NCBI GenBank assembly: GCA_032158295.1
Contig: CM063256.1
Coordinates: forward strand, 6,372,034 to 6,436,033
Direction of reading: 5' to 3'
Length of the DNA stretch: 64,000 bases
Source: Pycnopodia helianthoides
Taxonomy: Eukaryota > Echinodermata > Asteroidea > Forcipulatida > Asteriidae
Below are positions 48,837 to 58,705 of this stretch, one piece after another (the stretch's first letter is position 1; every line of letters starts with the position of its first letter). The notes beneath the pieces were generated by a model. It was not told where the DNA came from. It saw only the letters and a program-made list of their open reading frames with translations, and did not search any database. The translations under genes and the position numbers were made by a program.

Positions 48837-49749
48837 ACTGCAGAGATGAAGAGGCAGCCTCATGTCATTATTTGGACCTTCCCTGTAATGTGTGGGAGGG
48901 CAACAACAGGAAGGTTTGAGAGAAATTTGTTGTTTATACAAAGGAATAATACCCTCCTAGAGATCGCCAGCTTTTGCCCGTGGCTCATCTGTTTTTCCCC
49001 TTGCTAAACATTCTTGGTTTGGTTACACTACAAAATTTACGCCAGATCTTTAACCAAAACTTGCATTGTGGTAATTGCCTTATTATTGATAATCCTGCAT
49101 TCAGTGGAATTCCTATGCTTTTTGGTTGTTTTTGTCAATTGTTGTCAAAACAAAATCTGCTGATTCCTGGAACACTCCACTTTGTACTGCAGTCAATAGA
49201 AAGTCACTTAATTTCAAGATTACCAACATTGTTTTCTAGTTATGATAATGACACTTCATGATGACAAAATATTTTGTTTTTGTAGCAGCAACTAATCTGT
49301 CTTGTGCCCACCTTTGCGTACGCATCGTGCCTTCCCCCTAGTAAGACCTGTCACGGAGGTTGCCCTTTTGTCCAATAATATTTGTTGTCGCTGCTGAAAA
49401 TCCACTGGAAATTTGATAATGCACAAGTAAATTAACAGATGAACAACAAGTGCTTTGTGTGATCCACAAAATCCCTGGCATTTGTGGCATGCCCCCTCCC
49501 CCCAATCTTCAGTATTCTTCTTCAGATTTTCCCACAACAAAATCTCCAATTTCTAGCTGTCTTTCCCTCCAAAACGTGCAGCTTCTTTCCCTCAATGATT
49601 ATGCTCAACCCTTCCACCATGACCTCAGCTAACCTGTGTCTTTTTACAACCACTGTGTTCAGCACAGTCAGACTGGAAATATAAAAACACACAGCACCCA
49701 TATCATAATTGTTTCTGAGCGACGGAACGTTAGTATTCGTTTGACGTGG
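48837..49749. other. Non-coding, no recognised content
   Basis: Mixed AT-rich sequence with short chance frames on both strands. No motif or repeat I can support. Confidence 0.5.
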
Positions 49750-49830
49750 TGTGATGTCACGGCTTGGTGGATGACATCACAGTAGTGGGACTGTATAAAT
49801 TTACATAAGAGGTATAGAGCTGGTTGTCCA
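49750..49830 (+). promoter_or_regulatory. Candidate promoter: two CRE-like sites and a TATA box
   Basis: TGATGTCAC (49,752-49,760) and ATGACATCA (49,771-49,779) are CRE/ATF-like sites. TATAAAT follows at 49,794-49,800, so a start site would be expected near 49,825 on plus. No exon or coding frame follows within reach. Motif spacing is promoter-like; activity is inferred. Confidence 0.25.
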
Positions 49831-52800
49831 CTATCCGGTGTGTGTGTATCACTGGTTGTAGGCCGTGTATGTTTATGAGCATTATACGATGGTTGGAGCA
49901 TAATTAACCAATTCATTGCAGCGTCTCCATGTATTGCCTGACATGGATTAATCATCAATTCTAGAACTTCTAGAAATTCTACACTGTTTGCTTTAAAGTG
50001 CTCCATGGTTGTTTTACATGTGCAACATGTCCAAATTGACAATAACAAATAATCTGGCTAAATGTCATGGTAAGCAAAACAGTTGTTGTTGTTTACATTC
50101 TCAACATTTGAAGTAAACAACAATGTTAACCTTTGAATATAAATAGAATAACAATGTTGTAGCCGTACTTTGACACGCATAAGTTATCAAATTGATTTTT
50201 TTGAAGCATAGAGAATTTATATAAACCTTTTAAATGAATACACGAATAATTTTTCAGCTGTATTAGTTTACTTTCTAATGTCTGTGTCAAGTTTTGCAAG
50301 ATAACATTTGTAAGCAATTTTTTTTCATTGCGTTCTAATAAACACATAACAGCACACACAATCTTTCACAATGGGCTAAAACTTCTTTTTTTTTAATTGT
50401 TTATTCCACCCATTATTATTTTGTCACGTTGTAAATACTCATTTGTTATTAATCGAAACCGGAAACGGAAGTGCTGGTACCTTATGAGCAGACACAGATG
50501 TTTATCAATGTAGTCGTCAATATTTTTTAACAATGATTTTTGTTAATTGTCCAACGTGTGCAATGACAAACATTCAGTATGCAAGTATATCAGTGGTGAT
50601 TCACCCTATCAAGGTTGTCAACACCACTTGTATGCCCCCCTTATTTTTTTCTGTTATTATCCTTTTCTTTGTTTTTCTCCCTTTTTTGTATAATTGTTAT
50701 TATTATTATTGTCATTTTTTTATTGATGTGTTATGGTTATGTTTTGTTAAGGATATTAGTTGAGGGAAAATATTTGTCTGGAAGCCTACTCGTTTACTCA
50801 CTGGGGAAAACTAATTTGCATTTGAACTATGTTCTTGAGACAATCGGTGCCCAGTCAAGGGCTGCTTTGCCAGCAAGTATTTCTCTACAAATTTCTGCCT
50901 CAGAAATTAAGCGGGAAAACCAGTCCCAAAAAAAGACAAATTAAATTGTATTTTGATTGGTAACCTTTTGAGTGCTAAGCAAAAGTTTTGTCGTACTTAG
51001 CAAGTTGCTCTTCGGCAGGTGGATGAATTTTGCCCTAAGTAGGCCTATACCATCCATAATGTAATGTTGGAACAATATATTGGCTCTTTTCCAAATCTTT
51101 AGTACTATTCTGAGGATGTCCATTAAGTTCTACTTATCATGCCATGTTTACTCACTTTCATTGTCTGGGGGTGTTCCAAACCAACCGTAACCCACCTTCC
51201 GCTCTGACATTGGGGCTTAATACTCAAGCATGAAATTTTTGAATTTTTTAAAATCTGATTTCCTGATTTGTGTTCCTTAGAACATCAGTAGAATTGTTAT
51301 TAAATGGCCTGAAAAGGAACATAAAAGCAAACAAATTATTAATGGCGTGATGTTTTGACCCTAGCAGAGTCTTTTTCGAAAGGACTATAAAAGCTTACAC
51401 CATAGTAGTTCAGCCCTTGTACTTCATCAAATTGTCCTCCATTTTAGAGTTTCAATACCACGCTTGATACTGAAATTAAATCCACGTTGGAAGAATTTGG
51501 GACACTATATTGGCTGGTACTGATGCAATACATGTACAATCATCCACCCCCGTCACACACCCCCTTGTGGGTGGGGACCATATGGTTGACTCCAGTCACT
51601 GGACAAAAAAAGCCTACACAGTGCAAAATGAACTCTTGGTTTCCACAAATTGAATCAATATAGCCCTGGCTTTATATAGCCCTGTGTAAACATCAAATCC
51701 CCCCTCCCTTAACCCCAAAACGGCAACACAAGCAAAAACTATCTGGTTGAAAGAATGTGATAAAATAAAATTGTAAATTAAGTGGAAAAATCCCTTTGAT
51801 AAATATCAGAGTTTATTTGTCACATTGTAGGTTGGTTTAGTTTCTTGAATGTGTTGACTTTGTGTATTGGGAAACGACCATGTGAAGTTTGCTGCAGCAA
51901 TTGGGACAATGTTTGTAAGGAGAGATGCGAGGGTGCTGAAGGCTGATAGAGCCCTCTATAGGTCAGTTTTGTTAATTGATATCCCTTCAATTATGAGGGG
52001 GTTGAGGGGGTTTGGGCAAGGACTTGTTTGCTTTTGGTAGGTGTATTTGTTTACACATTCCACACATTATATGTAGTGTCACTAATTTATGGTGATTAAA
52101 CTTCACATGGAGTTTGATGAATGAAGGACACACTTTATTGCACAAGATGATACTCTGAAAGTAATTATTTACATCACCATTGCCTTATAGAGTAGTTAAA
52201 ATGAAAGGAAGTTCGTTGTTTCAATACGTGGAAACTATCAGGGTGTGCAAGAAATGACCTTTGTGAAAATCATCGTGTTTATATTTGTGTTTGGTTGTTT
52301 TGGGGGTTTGGTTGTGTGTTTTGGGGTTTTTGTTGCTTTACAGATACAACCCTTCTCCAGGCTTTCCTGGGAGTGTTTTTAATTGAATGGATATTTCTTG
52401 TTAAAATGACATCTAAACTTTGATTCTTTTTTGTCGTCGATGTCATCAAAGTTCACCGCTTACATCATGAAAGGTTCTCTACTCGGAGTTTGTATTGATT
52501 GGTTCTGTCATCATAACAAGACTTTTCAGCATAGAGAAAGTGCTTCATCAGGTTTCGCTTTATTGTTCTTTCACTGGCCACACATATTTACCAACATGTG
52601 TTAACTACATAATCCTAGTATATATGTTATTCTTATTTGCATGAGAGGGAGTCCCTTGCAGATAACGTCATCGCTCTGGCATATCTTGTGTACATGTAAA
52701 CACGGGGGCCCTAACGCTGATTACGTCTTGGCTCATGCATTGTGACTCCCACCAAAGACGACTCTGTGTGTAATCAATACACATGGAAATCCTACTGAAT

Positions 52801-53179
52801 ATGACGACAGTGACTTAACATTCAGCGTGAGCCATTCATCATGCATAAATCCACTTGACACGTTCTAGGCCTTTTGTGTTGGCTACTACGTCATCCGAAT
52901 CTACGTGGGTTTTCCAAAACATTGGCACCATTCAGCCAATAGAGGGCTCTCTTTGGAGCTCTCTCTTATTTCAGTCAGCTAAAACCAAATAATATTATGC
53001 CTTAACCTTTATTAGAGAGTTTCTGTTACAGCCTTTACTATGGACTCATTGCGTGTGTGTGTGTGTGTGTGTCATTTCTTTCTCTTTCTTTTTTTTCAAT
53101 ACCAGTACATTCATACTAGAATGTTGATACTACCGAGATTGCCCTGTAGCTAGAGGCAGTTCCAATCCTAAATATTTTG
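49831..53179. other. Non-coding; repeat fragments
   Basis: A minus-strand 126-codon frame at 49,668-50,048 is unrecognised. T-rich 50,640-50,730. A GCTAAGCAAAAG / TTAGCAAG fragment at 50,950-51,040. A (GT)n run at 53,053-53,072. A CTCF-like string CCAATAGAGGGCTC at 52,936-52,949. GATGTTTTGACCCTAGCAGAGTC, split at GATGTTTTGACC, near 51,348 resembles text I have seen in repeats, class unknown. No gene seen. Confidence 0.4.
53053..53072 (+). repeat. (GT)10 microsatellite
   Basis: Uninterrupted alternating GT run of 20 bases. Confidence 0.9.
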
Positions 53180-53330
53180 GTAAAGACCGTTAGTCAGTAG
53201 GACATCTGCTCTAGAATGGCAAAGGTCGTGGATTCAAATCCCACCCGAGTAATGTTCCTGTGCTGGAATTTGTTCACAGGACTTGGAAAAGTACTGATTA
53301 AAGTCAGTGCTTTACATACATCAGTGTTAC
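53180..53330 (+). mobile_element. tRNA-like SINE fragment of a second type
   Basis: TAGTCAGTAGG (53,191-53,201) resembles an A box and GGATTCAAATCCC (from 53,230) a B box, about 39 bases apart as in a tRNA without a long variable arm. It therefore derives from a different tRNA than the Leu-type SINE. No intact acceptor stem is present, and the body continues to about 53,330 with AGTCAGTGCTTTACA. Diverged. Confidence 0.45.
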
Positions 53331-54200
53331 TGGAAAAAGCCAATAATATTCCTTTTCCTGATGCAAATTAATGTACATGTATCATCTATTAAAGATGGAG
53401 TTTTTATTATTATCTGAAAAATTGCAAATTTTACATGTTAAGTCTGGTGCTAGTTCTAAGTACCCCAGAAAGCTATTTCTACTTGAAATGTTCTCAGCTT
53501 TGAATCTAGTCCCATTTGTCTTGATTTTCATCTTACAGAAATAAGCTCATAATGTGTACAAAAACATGTATTCATTATTATATGCTTTACACCTTTTCTT
53601 GAAAACAGGAGAATCTTTGCAATGAAAATATCACAGATTGTTTTATACTACAAGGTTTTGTGGGTTGTTTTTTTTGTGTGTTTGTGGGGTTGTTGTGTTT
53701 TTGTTTTTGTTTGTTTGTTTTTTTGGTGGGTGGGGGGATATTCTTCCAAACCAAATGATTGACCATTTTCTGAGTCATATTTGCAAAATTGTGAACTATT
53801 GTAAAGATGGTGTATTAAGTAACAGTATTGTTGTGTAGCAACCAAATAATATGTGATCTACTAATGGCACTAATAGGTGTTTACTTTTCATTTGTTTGAG
53901 GAAAGGTTGTTGCAGTCTTTGAAAAGATTGACATTTTAACTCTTATTTTGAGGACTTCTTGATTTTGGTCAAGAGAGGGCTCACTATTATTATCAACATT
54001 TTGGCAAATTGAATCTCTGGTGTGGTTGATTCTTGTATTGGAAAATCTGTTTAGTTTGATGTCCAAATTGTGTTTTCTGTTTTCACTCAGAGTCTTTTCA
54101 AAGACCAAAGGTGTTTCTTGAAAAAAAATTCTGAAATGTTGGGATGATGGCCGGTTGGATTTTAGCAGCACTGTTTAAGGAAGAGTCTATAATATGGCGT
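53331..54200. other. Non-coding; 13-bp inverted repeat spanning 53,915-54,105
   Basis: GTCTTTGAAAAGA (53,915-53,927) is the exact reverse complement of TCTTTTCAAAGAC (54,093-54,105). The interval holds a minus-strand 96-codon frame with no family match. It could be a decayed foldback element. A GT-rich stretch lies at 53,655-53,735. No gene seen. Confidence 0.4.
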
Positions 54201-54611
54201 GTCGTGGCCGAGCGGATAAGAACACCGGACTCAAGCTCTGGTGTTTCTGATCAGCAGAGTGTGGGTTCGAGTCCTGGTTGTGACACTTGTGTCCTTCAGC
54301 AAGACACTTAACCATTATTGCTTCGTCCTTCGTATGGGACGTAAAGCCGCTGGTCCCGTGTGTTGTTTAATTCACGTAAAAGAACCCAGTACACTTATTG
54401 TAAAGAGAAGGGGATCGCCCCAGTGTTCCTGGTTTGGTCGGCAGCATATTGCGCCACAGCACCTTGTAAACCATTACATGGTGCTATAAATGATTAGGCC
54501 TCATACTTCAAAAACGTAGCTCCACATACCTGGCAGGAAAAAATATATATATCAGCGCTTAGAAACGCCTGTATTGAGTGCTATATAAATGTTGTTATTA
54601 TTATTATTATA
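54201..54611 (+). mobile_element. tRNA-Leu-derived SINE, copy 2 (near full length)
   Basis: tRNA-Leu-like head: A box TGGCCGAGCGG (54,205-54,215), anticodon stem CCGGA/TCTGG with anticodon CAA (54,232-54,234), long variable arm, B box GGTTCGAGTCC (54,264-54,274). The acceptor ends GTCGTGG and TTGTGAC pair only with several G-U pairs and no CCA follows. The body continues with CACTTGTGTCCTTCAGCAAG and a unique middle, then GAGTGCTATATAAATGTTG and an (ATT)n tail to 54,611, the classic head-body-tail layout of a tRNA SINE. Retrotransposition would depend on a partner LINE. Confidence 0.85.
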
Positions 54612-54999
54612 TACTGTGAAATGCAACATCCAAGTGGAACAGGGGTTTCATCCTCCAGCCCAAGGGAAGACCCAGACCAAGCATTTGTGGTGATGTATGT
54701 GGTCTTTAAATCCGCTGAAATGTTACATCCAGAAGGTTCATGTAGGGGGCTCCAGGGGCTTAAGCCTCTTGCTCAGGGTTAGCCCCAGACCAGACCTGCC
54801 GGCCAACTTTTGGAATTTTGTCTCTGTGAAATCACAACCATATTTGGGAGAAATATGATAGTGAACCTGATGAGTGGATTGGTTAGTTGGTTGATGGTTG
54901 GTTGGACAGCCTGTGGTGATTTGGTATGTAATTCACCCCGATGGTTGTTGTGTGATTATTCATTAAGGGATGACCTTTTCAGCGAGTTGATTGCATAGC
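54612..54999. other. Non-coding, no recognised content
   Basis: Mixed composition with a short TTGG-rich run near 54,890. Nothing else can be supported. Confidence 0.5.
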
Positions 55000-55190
55000 T
55001 GCTAACTCTCCCTGATTCTGCAGAAAATCCCCTGAAAATAAACCACACTTTCCATGTTCTGATGAACAAATTTTAAAATCTCCCTGACTGTGGAAACTTT
55101 TTTCCCTGTGTTATAATGAATGGAATTCTAAATATCTCCCTGATTCTTGTACAAAATCTCCCTGATTGGAAGATGCAAATGTCGGGAGCT
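55000..55190 (+). repeat. Dispersed repeat rich in CTCCCTGATT
   Basis: The motif TCTCCCTGA(T/C)T recurs near 55,009, 55,079, 55,135 and 55,156, with AAAATC(T)CCCTGA variants and a CCATGTT-ATGAACA stretch between. I recall similar text as a multi-copy starfish repeat. Class unknown, boundaries approximate. Confidence 0.45.
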
Positions 55191-57632
55191 CTGTTATTGG
55201 TTTCTCTAAGTTCTCATTGTTGTCTTTGCAGTGACACATATTTCTATTTGCTTGGATTCAAAACCCATGACAATGTGAACAATTACCCCCTGAGAACAGC
55301 AGATTGCTGTTGACTGGGGTCACAATTGCTGAAAGATGCTGTAAATGACCCTCAGATAAGAACTTCATCACAAGGTGCTCACAATGAGACAATTAATTTA
55401 GTTTTAATTGAGGTATTCAAACTTAACACTTGCATGATGCTTACCATGTCCTCAACAATTATCAAAACCGCTAGGTGCCAGGGCTCAGTTGATCTTAAGA
55501 TGTGTTACAGTCTTAGTTGCTAAGCAAAGTGTGATGTCACATGACAAATCACTATGGTGATATTGGCAACCCATCTTGTGATGAATCTTAATGTTTTGTG
55601 AAACTGAGCCGTGGTAGACTAACACCCATCCCAGCAGAAGGTTGTGAGAATTAGAATGGCTCATTTGAAACAATAGTGTGTATGTAATGTTGCAAGAGTT
55701 GCTCTCAAGCAATGTATTTTCCATTCCTACAATGAATACAACTAAGTTTCCTTAGATGACTAGAAACAGTTAAACTTTGGAACTCGGTTTTCTTGAGACA
55801 CAATTTTGCACATTACAGTGCTCAATTCCTTCTGCAGGGTACACAATAACAATTTTCATCTTCTGAAATTTTTGGGGGGCGAATTTTGAATCTGTAAATA
55901 TGCATCGTGAAAGAGTTTGACATCAGACACGGAGAGTGTGACCTTTAGCCAGCGTCATTCCAGCTGGAAGATGGACTGTTGTTAGGTATTAGATGAATTT
56001 GCAAGTTATTGTTTCATTGGATGACTGGCTGTCTATCGGAATGAATGTATACAAGTATTACATGTACCTGATGCACTCATTTAAATACCACTTAAACCAC
56101 TTAACCATGTTAACATGAAAACGTCCAATAATTTAATGTATGTGCCAAGCATGAGAACATTTAGTAAAATATGTATGAAAAGTCAAACATCTCCTTCAAA
56201 CAGCTCTTCGTGTTGTTCTGCCTGTTATTTATTTATTTGTTTCAACAGCTATTTGTGTTTAGCCTCGCTACCATGGGCAGTGCGCTGTATCGATACCTCT
56301 CGTCACTAACCCCTGGAAGGGAAGTACTGAAAAACAATGCTGATTGGCTAACCATAAGTGACTGCTTGTTACAAACTTTTGAATGCTTGTAGGGCGCTTG
56401 TCGGGTGCTTAGTACTCGCGTGACAAAATGTACATATTTTTACGCAATTCACTTCAAATGAATCATGCTTTTACACAGTCACCCTAAACTGCATACACTT
56501 AGACATATCACAAGATCAAAAAAGAATGAGAGGGGACCAGTTGCTCTATGACTTGATGCCTCTTTGATAGCACACTCGGCATAGTCTTTAGCACAGAATG
56601 GATTAACCACAGGACTAATTAAAATATCCAATATATTTTGATAATTCAAAGTCGCACTTCCAGGGGTTTAAAATCGAACAGCATTCTGGGAAAGAAAATA
56701 ATGGAACTGCCAGCTCGTACTGAGAACGTGGTTGCTTGGTGTTGTTCTAGCTGTTTACTGCTACTTTATTTAACCGTCGTGGCAAATTGTTTTGTTTCCC
56801 ACATTGTGTTACTGTGGGTCAATAAGTGAGTTTAAATCATGTTTTTAGCCTTCAAGTTTGCAAGTGCAGATGTGTTTCCATCATTGTGCAGATTCTCAGG
56901 GTCAGAATCGCTACTGCATTGCATATCAGCCATGATGAGAATTGATTAAAACCACACCCTCTTATCTTACAGTTTGCTCAGTACGTACTGTGTCTGTACT
57001 GAGTGAACTGCATACAGTGGATTCCCCCATTGTTATACACTACAAGTATGAAGCATCAATTAGCAAGTGCAGAACAGTAAGAATTCATTTTTAATCACAC
57101 AAATCCAAGCCTTTGCTTTTCCTTAATGCTTTTACCCCAAAGTAAGTACTTTCACTTGTTCCCAATACAAACATGTACTCCCAATCAAATGGTATCAGTC
57201 TTTGACCTATGACAAAAGAAATTTGTATTGTTTTAAGCATTGTAAGATTTTTCATCTACATTCTTAAAAAACCTTCTTCGAGGCACATTACATAATCAAC
57301 ACAATATATTGATGACCTTTCATTTGAAAGCTTGCTGTTTGTAAATTTGATACCGATATCACAGAGACATCATCAGTCTGAGTAACTGCCATGTGCAAGA
57401 AAATTGTTTCCCAACATTTGACCCTAATTTCAATTTGCCAAGTCAAACTAAGGACCCATATGAAATGCACAGAATCTGTTACTTAGTGCTTTAGAAACTT
57501 GACCCCCTTACTTGATGCAATCTTTAGAAGTATTCTGTCAAATGAGTATTGGAATGTACGGGGCAGGAATGAATGTACATTCATAAGTCCTTTGGTTATG
57601 TATGGAAATAAGATACAGTTTGTTTAAGACAT
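55191..57632. other. Non-coding AT-rich DNA
   Basis: No gene is seen. The frames at 56,115-56,392 are cysteine- and serine-rich with no recognisable domain. Nothing else can be supported. Confidence 0.45.
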
Positions 57633-57969
57633 TTAAAGGAAGGATAAACTTTTGGTAAATGTCAAAGACTAGTATCCTCACTTGTGAAAATGTTTGCTCA
57701 ATTGGTCATCGAAGTTGCAAGAGAATAATGCAAGAAAAAACACCCTTGTAGTATAGAATTATGTGCTTTCAAATGCCTGAGAAAGGCTTCATTCTCAGAT
57801 TCAAATATTTTAGTGAGAAATTACCTCTTTTTCAAAACTACATTACTTCAGAGGGAGTTGTTTCTCACAATGTGTTATACTATCAGCAGCTCTCAGGTGC
57901 TCCTTACTAAATAAGTTTTCATGGTAATGTATTTCTTGAGTAATTACCCAAAGTATCCACAGCCTTTAA
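57633..57969 (+). mobile_element. TTAA-type MITE, family B, copy 2
   Basis: A 337-bp element bounded by TTAA (57,633-57,636 and 57,966-57,969) with termini AGGAAGGATAAACTTTTGG and the reverse complement of CCCAAAGTATCCACAGCCT. It is the same family as 35,889-36,272 in the opposite orientation. Shared landmarks are CAATTGGTCATCGAAGTTGC, CTTCAGAGGGAG, ACTATCAGCAGCTCTCAGGT and GAGTAATTACC. The internal hairpin of copy 1 is reduced here. No coding capacity. Confidence 0.85.
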
Positions 57970-58127
57970 GGAGTGGTACATGTAATAAACAGAAAAATGT
58001 AGTGTATATATTTTTACCTGAAAGTTTACAATTAAGGTGGTACCAATCATCCTGAAAAATATTTCTGTCTGATATCGTTGTCGCCACGAAGAAAAAATTC
58101 ATAGAGCTGAGAGACACGGAAAATCCT

Positions 58128-58195
58128 GCTAAACACAAAAAATCTTGCTTCGGAGGAGCAGCTTACCAGCCAAAATACCATGTAAAGTATGATGA
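58128..58195. repeat. Fragment of TTACCAGCC dispersed repeat
   Basis: GCTAAACACAAAAAATCTTGC, split at TCTTGC, then GCTTACCAGCCAAAATACC and ATGTAAAG: the left half of the dispersed repeat also seen at 21,960 and 38,755. Confidence 0.5.
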
Positions 58196-58374
58196 CTAAT
58201 GAATTTAATTAAGGTGGTTGTTCTCCGCCTATTTTTCTTTTAGGAATCTCAGGCCCTGGAAGTCTATCACCAGAAGGTCAGGGGTTAGTTTAGAGACCTA
58301 CAACACTGGTTAACATGTAACTCCATGTGTGTAATAAACACTAGTGTGTAGTTGCCAAGCTGTCTATGAGTTTT

Positions 58375-58465
58375 GGTGGATGAGTAATGAGACTGGGGGT
58401 TCGAATCCCAGTCACGGAACATGTGTCCGTGAGTGAGACACTTGGCTATAGAAATTGCTTAATAT
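58375..58465 (+). mobile_element. Truncated tRNA-derived SINE
   Basis: B box GGTTCGAATCC (58,398-58,408) followed by ACATGTGTCCGTGAGTGAGA and CACTTGGCT, matching the post-B-box body of the Leu-type SINE. The A-box half is not recognisable. Confidence 0.5.
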
Positions 58466-58659
58466 ATTTGTATAATTCGGTACCTGCAAGGGTAGACATT
58501 GCTGCATACAATGTGTACATGTTTGCACCAAAATGGTTACCAGTGCTACCTTAGACGTTAAGATGGCTTCAGGATTGTGTATGGCCCGATGAACAAGAGT
58601 AGTAATAGTAAGACACTCTGATACGTTTGCTGTGAAGTGCATAAAACCCTACTGTTTGT

Positions 58660-58705
58660 CTGGTTGGCTGGTTGGCTGGTTGGCTGGTTGTCTGTTTGGC
58701 TGGTT
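58660..58705 (+). repeat. (TTGGCTGG)n tandem octamer
   Basis: About five and a half copies of TTGGCTGG with TTGTCTGT and TTTGGCTG variants. Simple repeat. Confidence 0.8.

Noticed and set aside
51345..51400. Penelope-like element or hammerhead ribozyme near GATGTTTTGACCCTAGCAGA
   Set aside because: The string reminded me of text near such elements, but the catalytic core CTGATGA...GAAA arrangement and any reverse transcriptase frame are absent.
54201..54290. Functional tRNA-Leu(CAA) gene
   Set aside because: The acceptor stem depends on several G-U pairs and is followed by a SINE body and (ATT)n tail rather than a Pol III terminator. A sister copy at 42,191 shows the same non-tRNA body.
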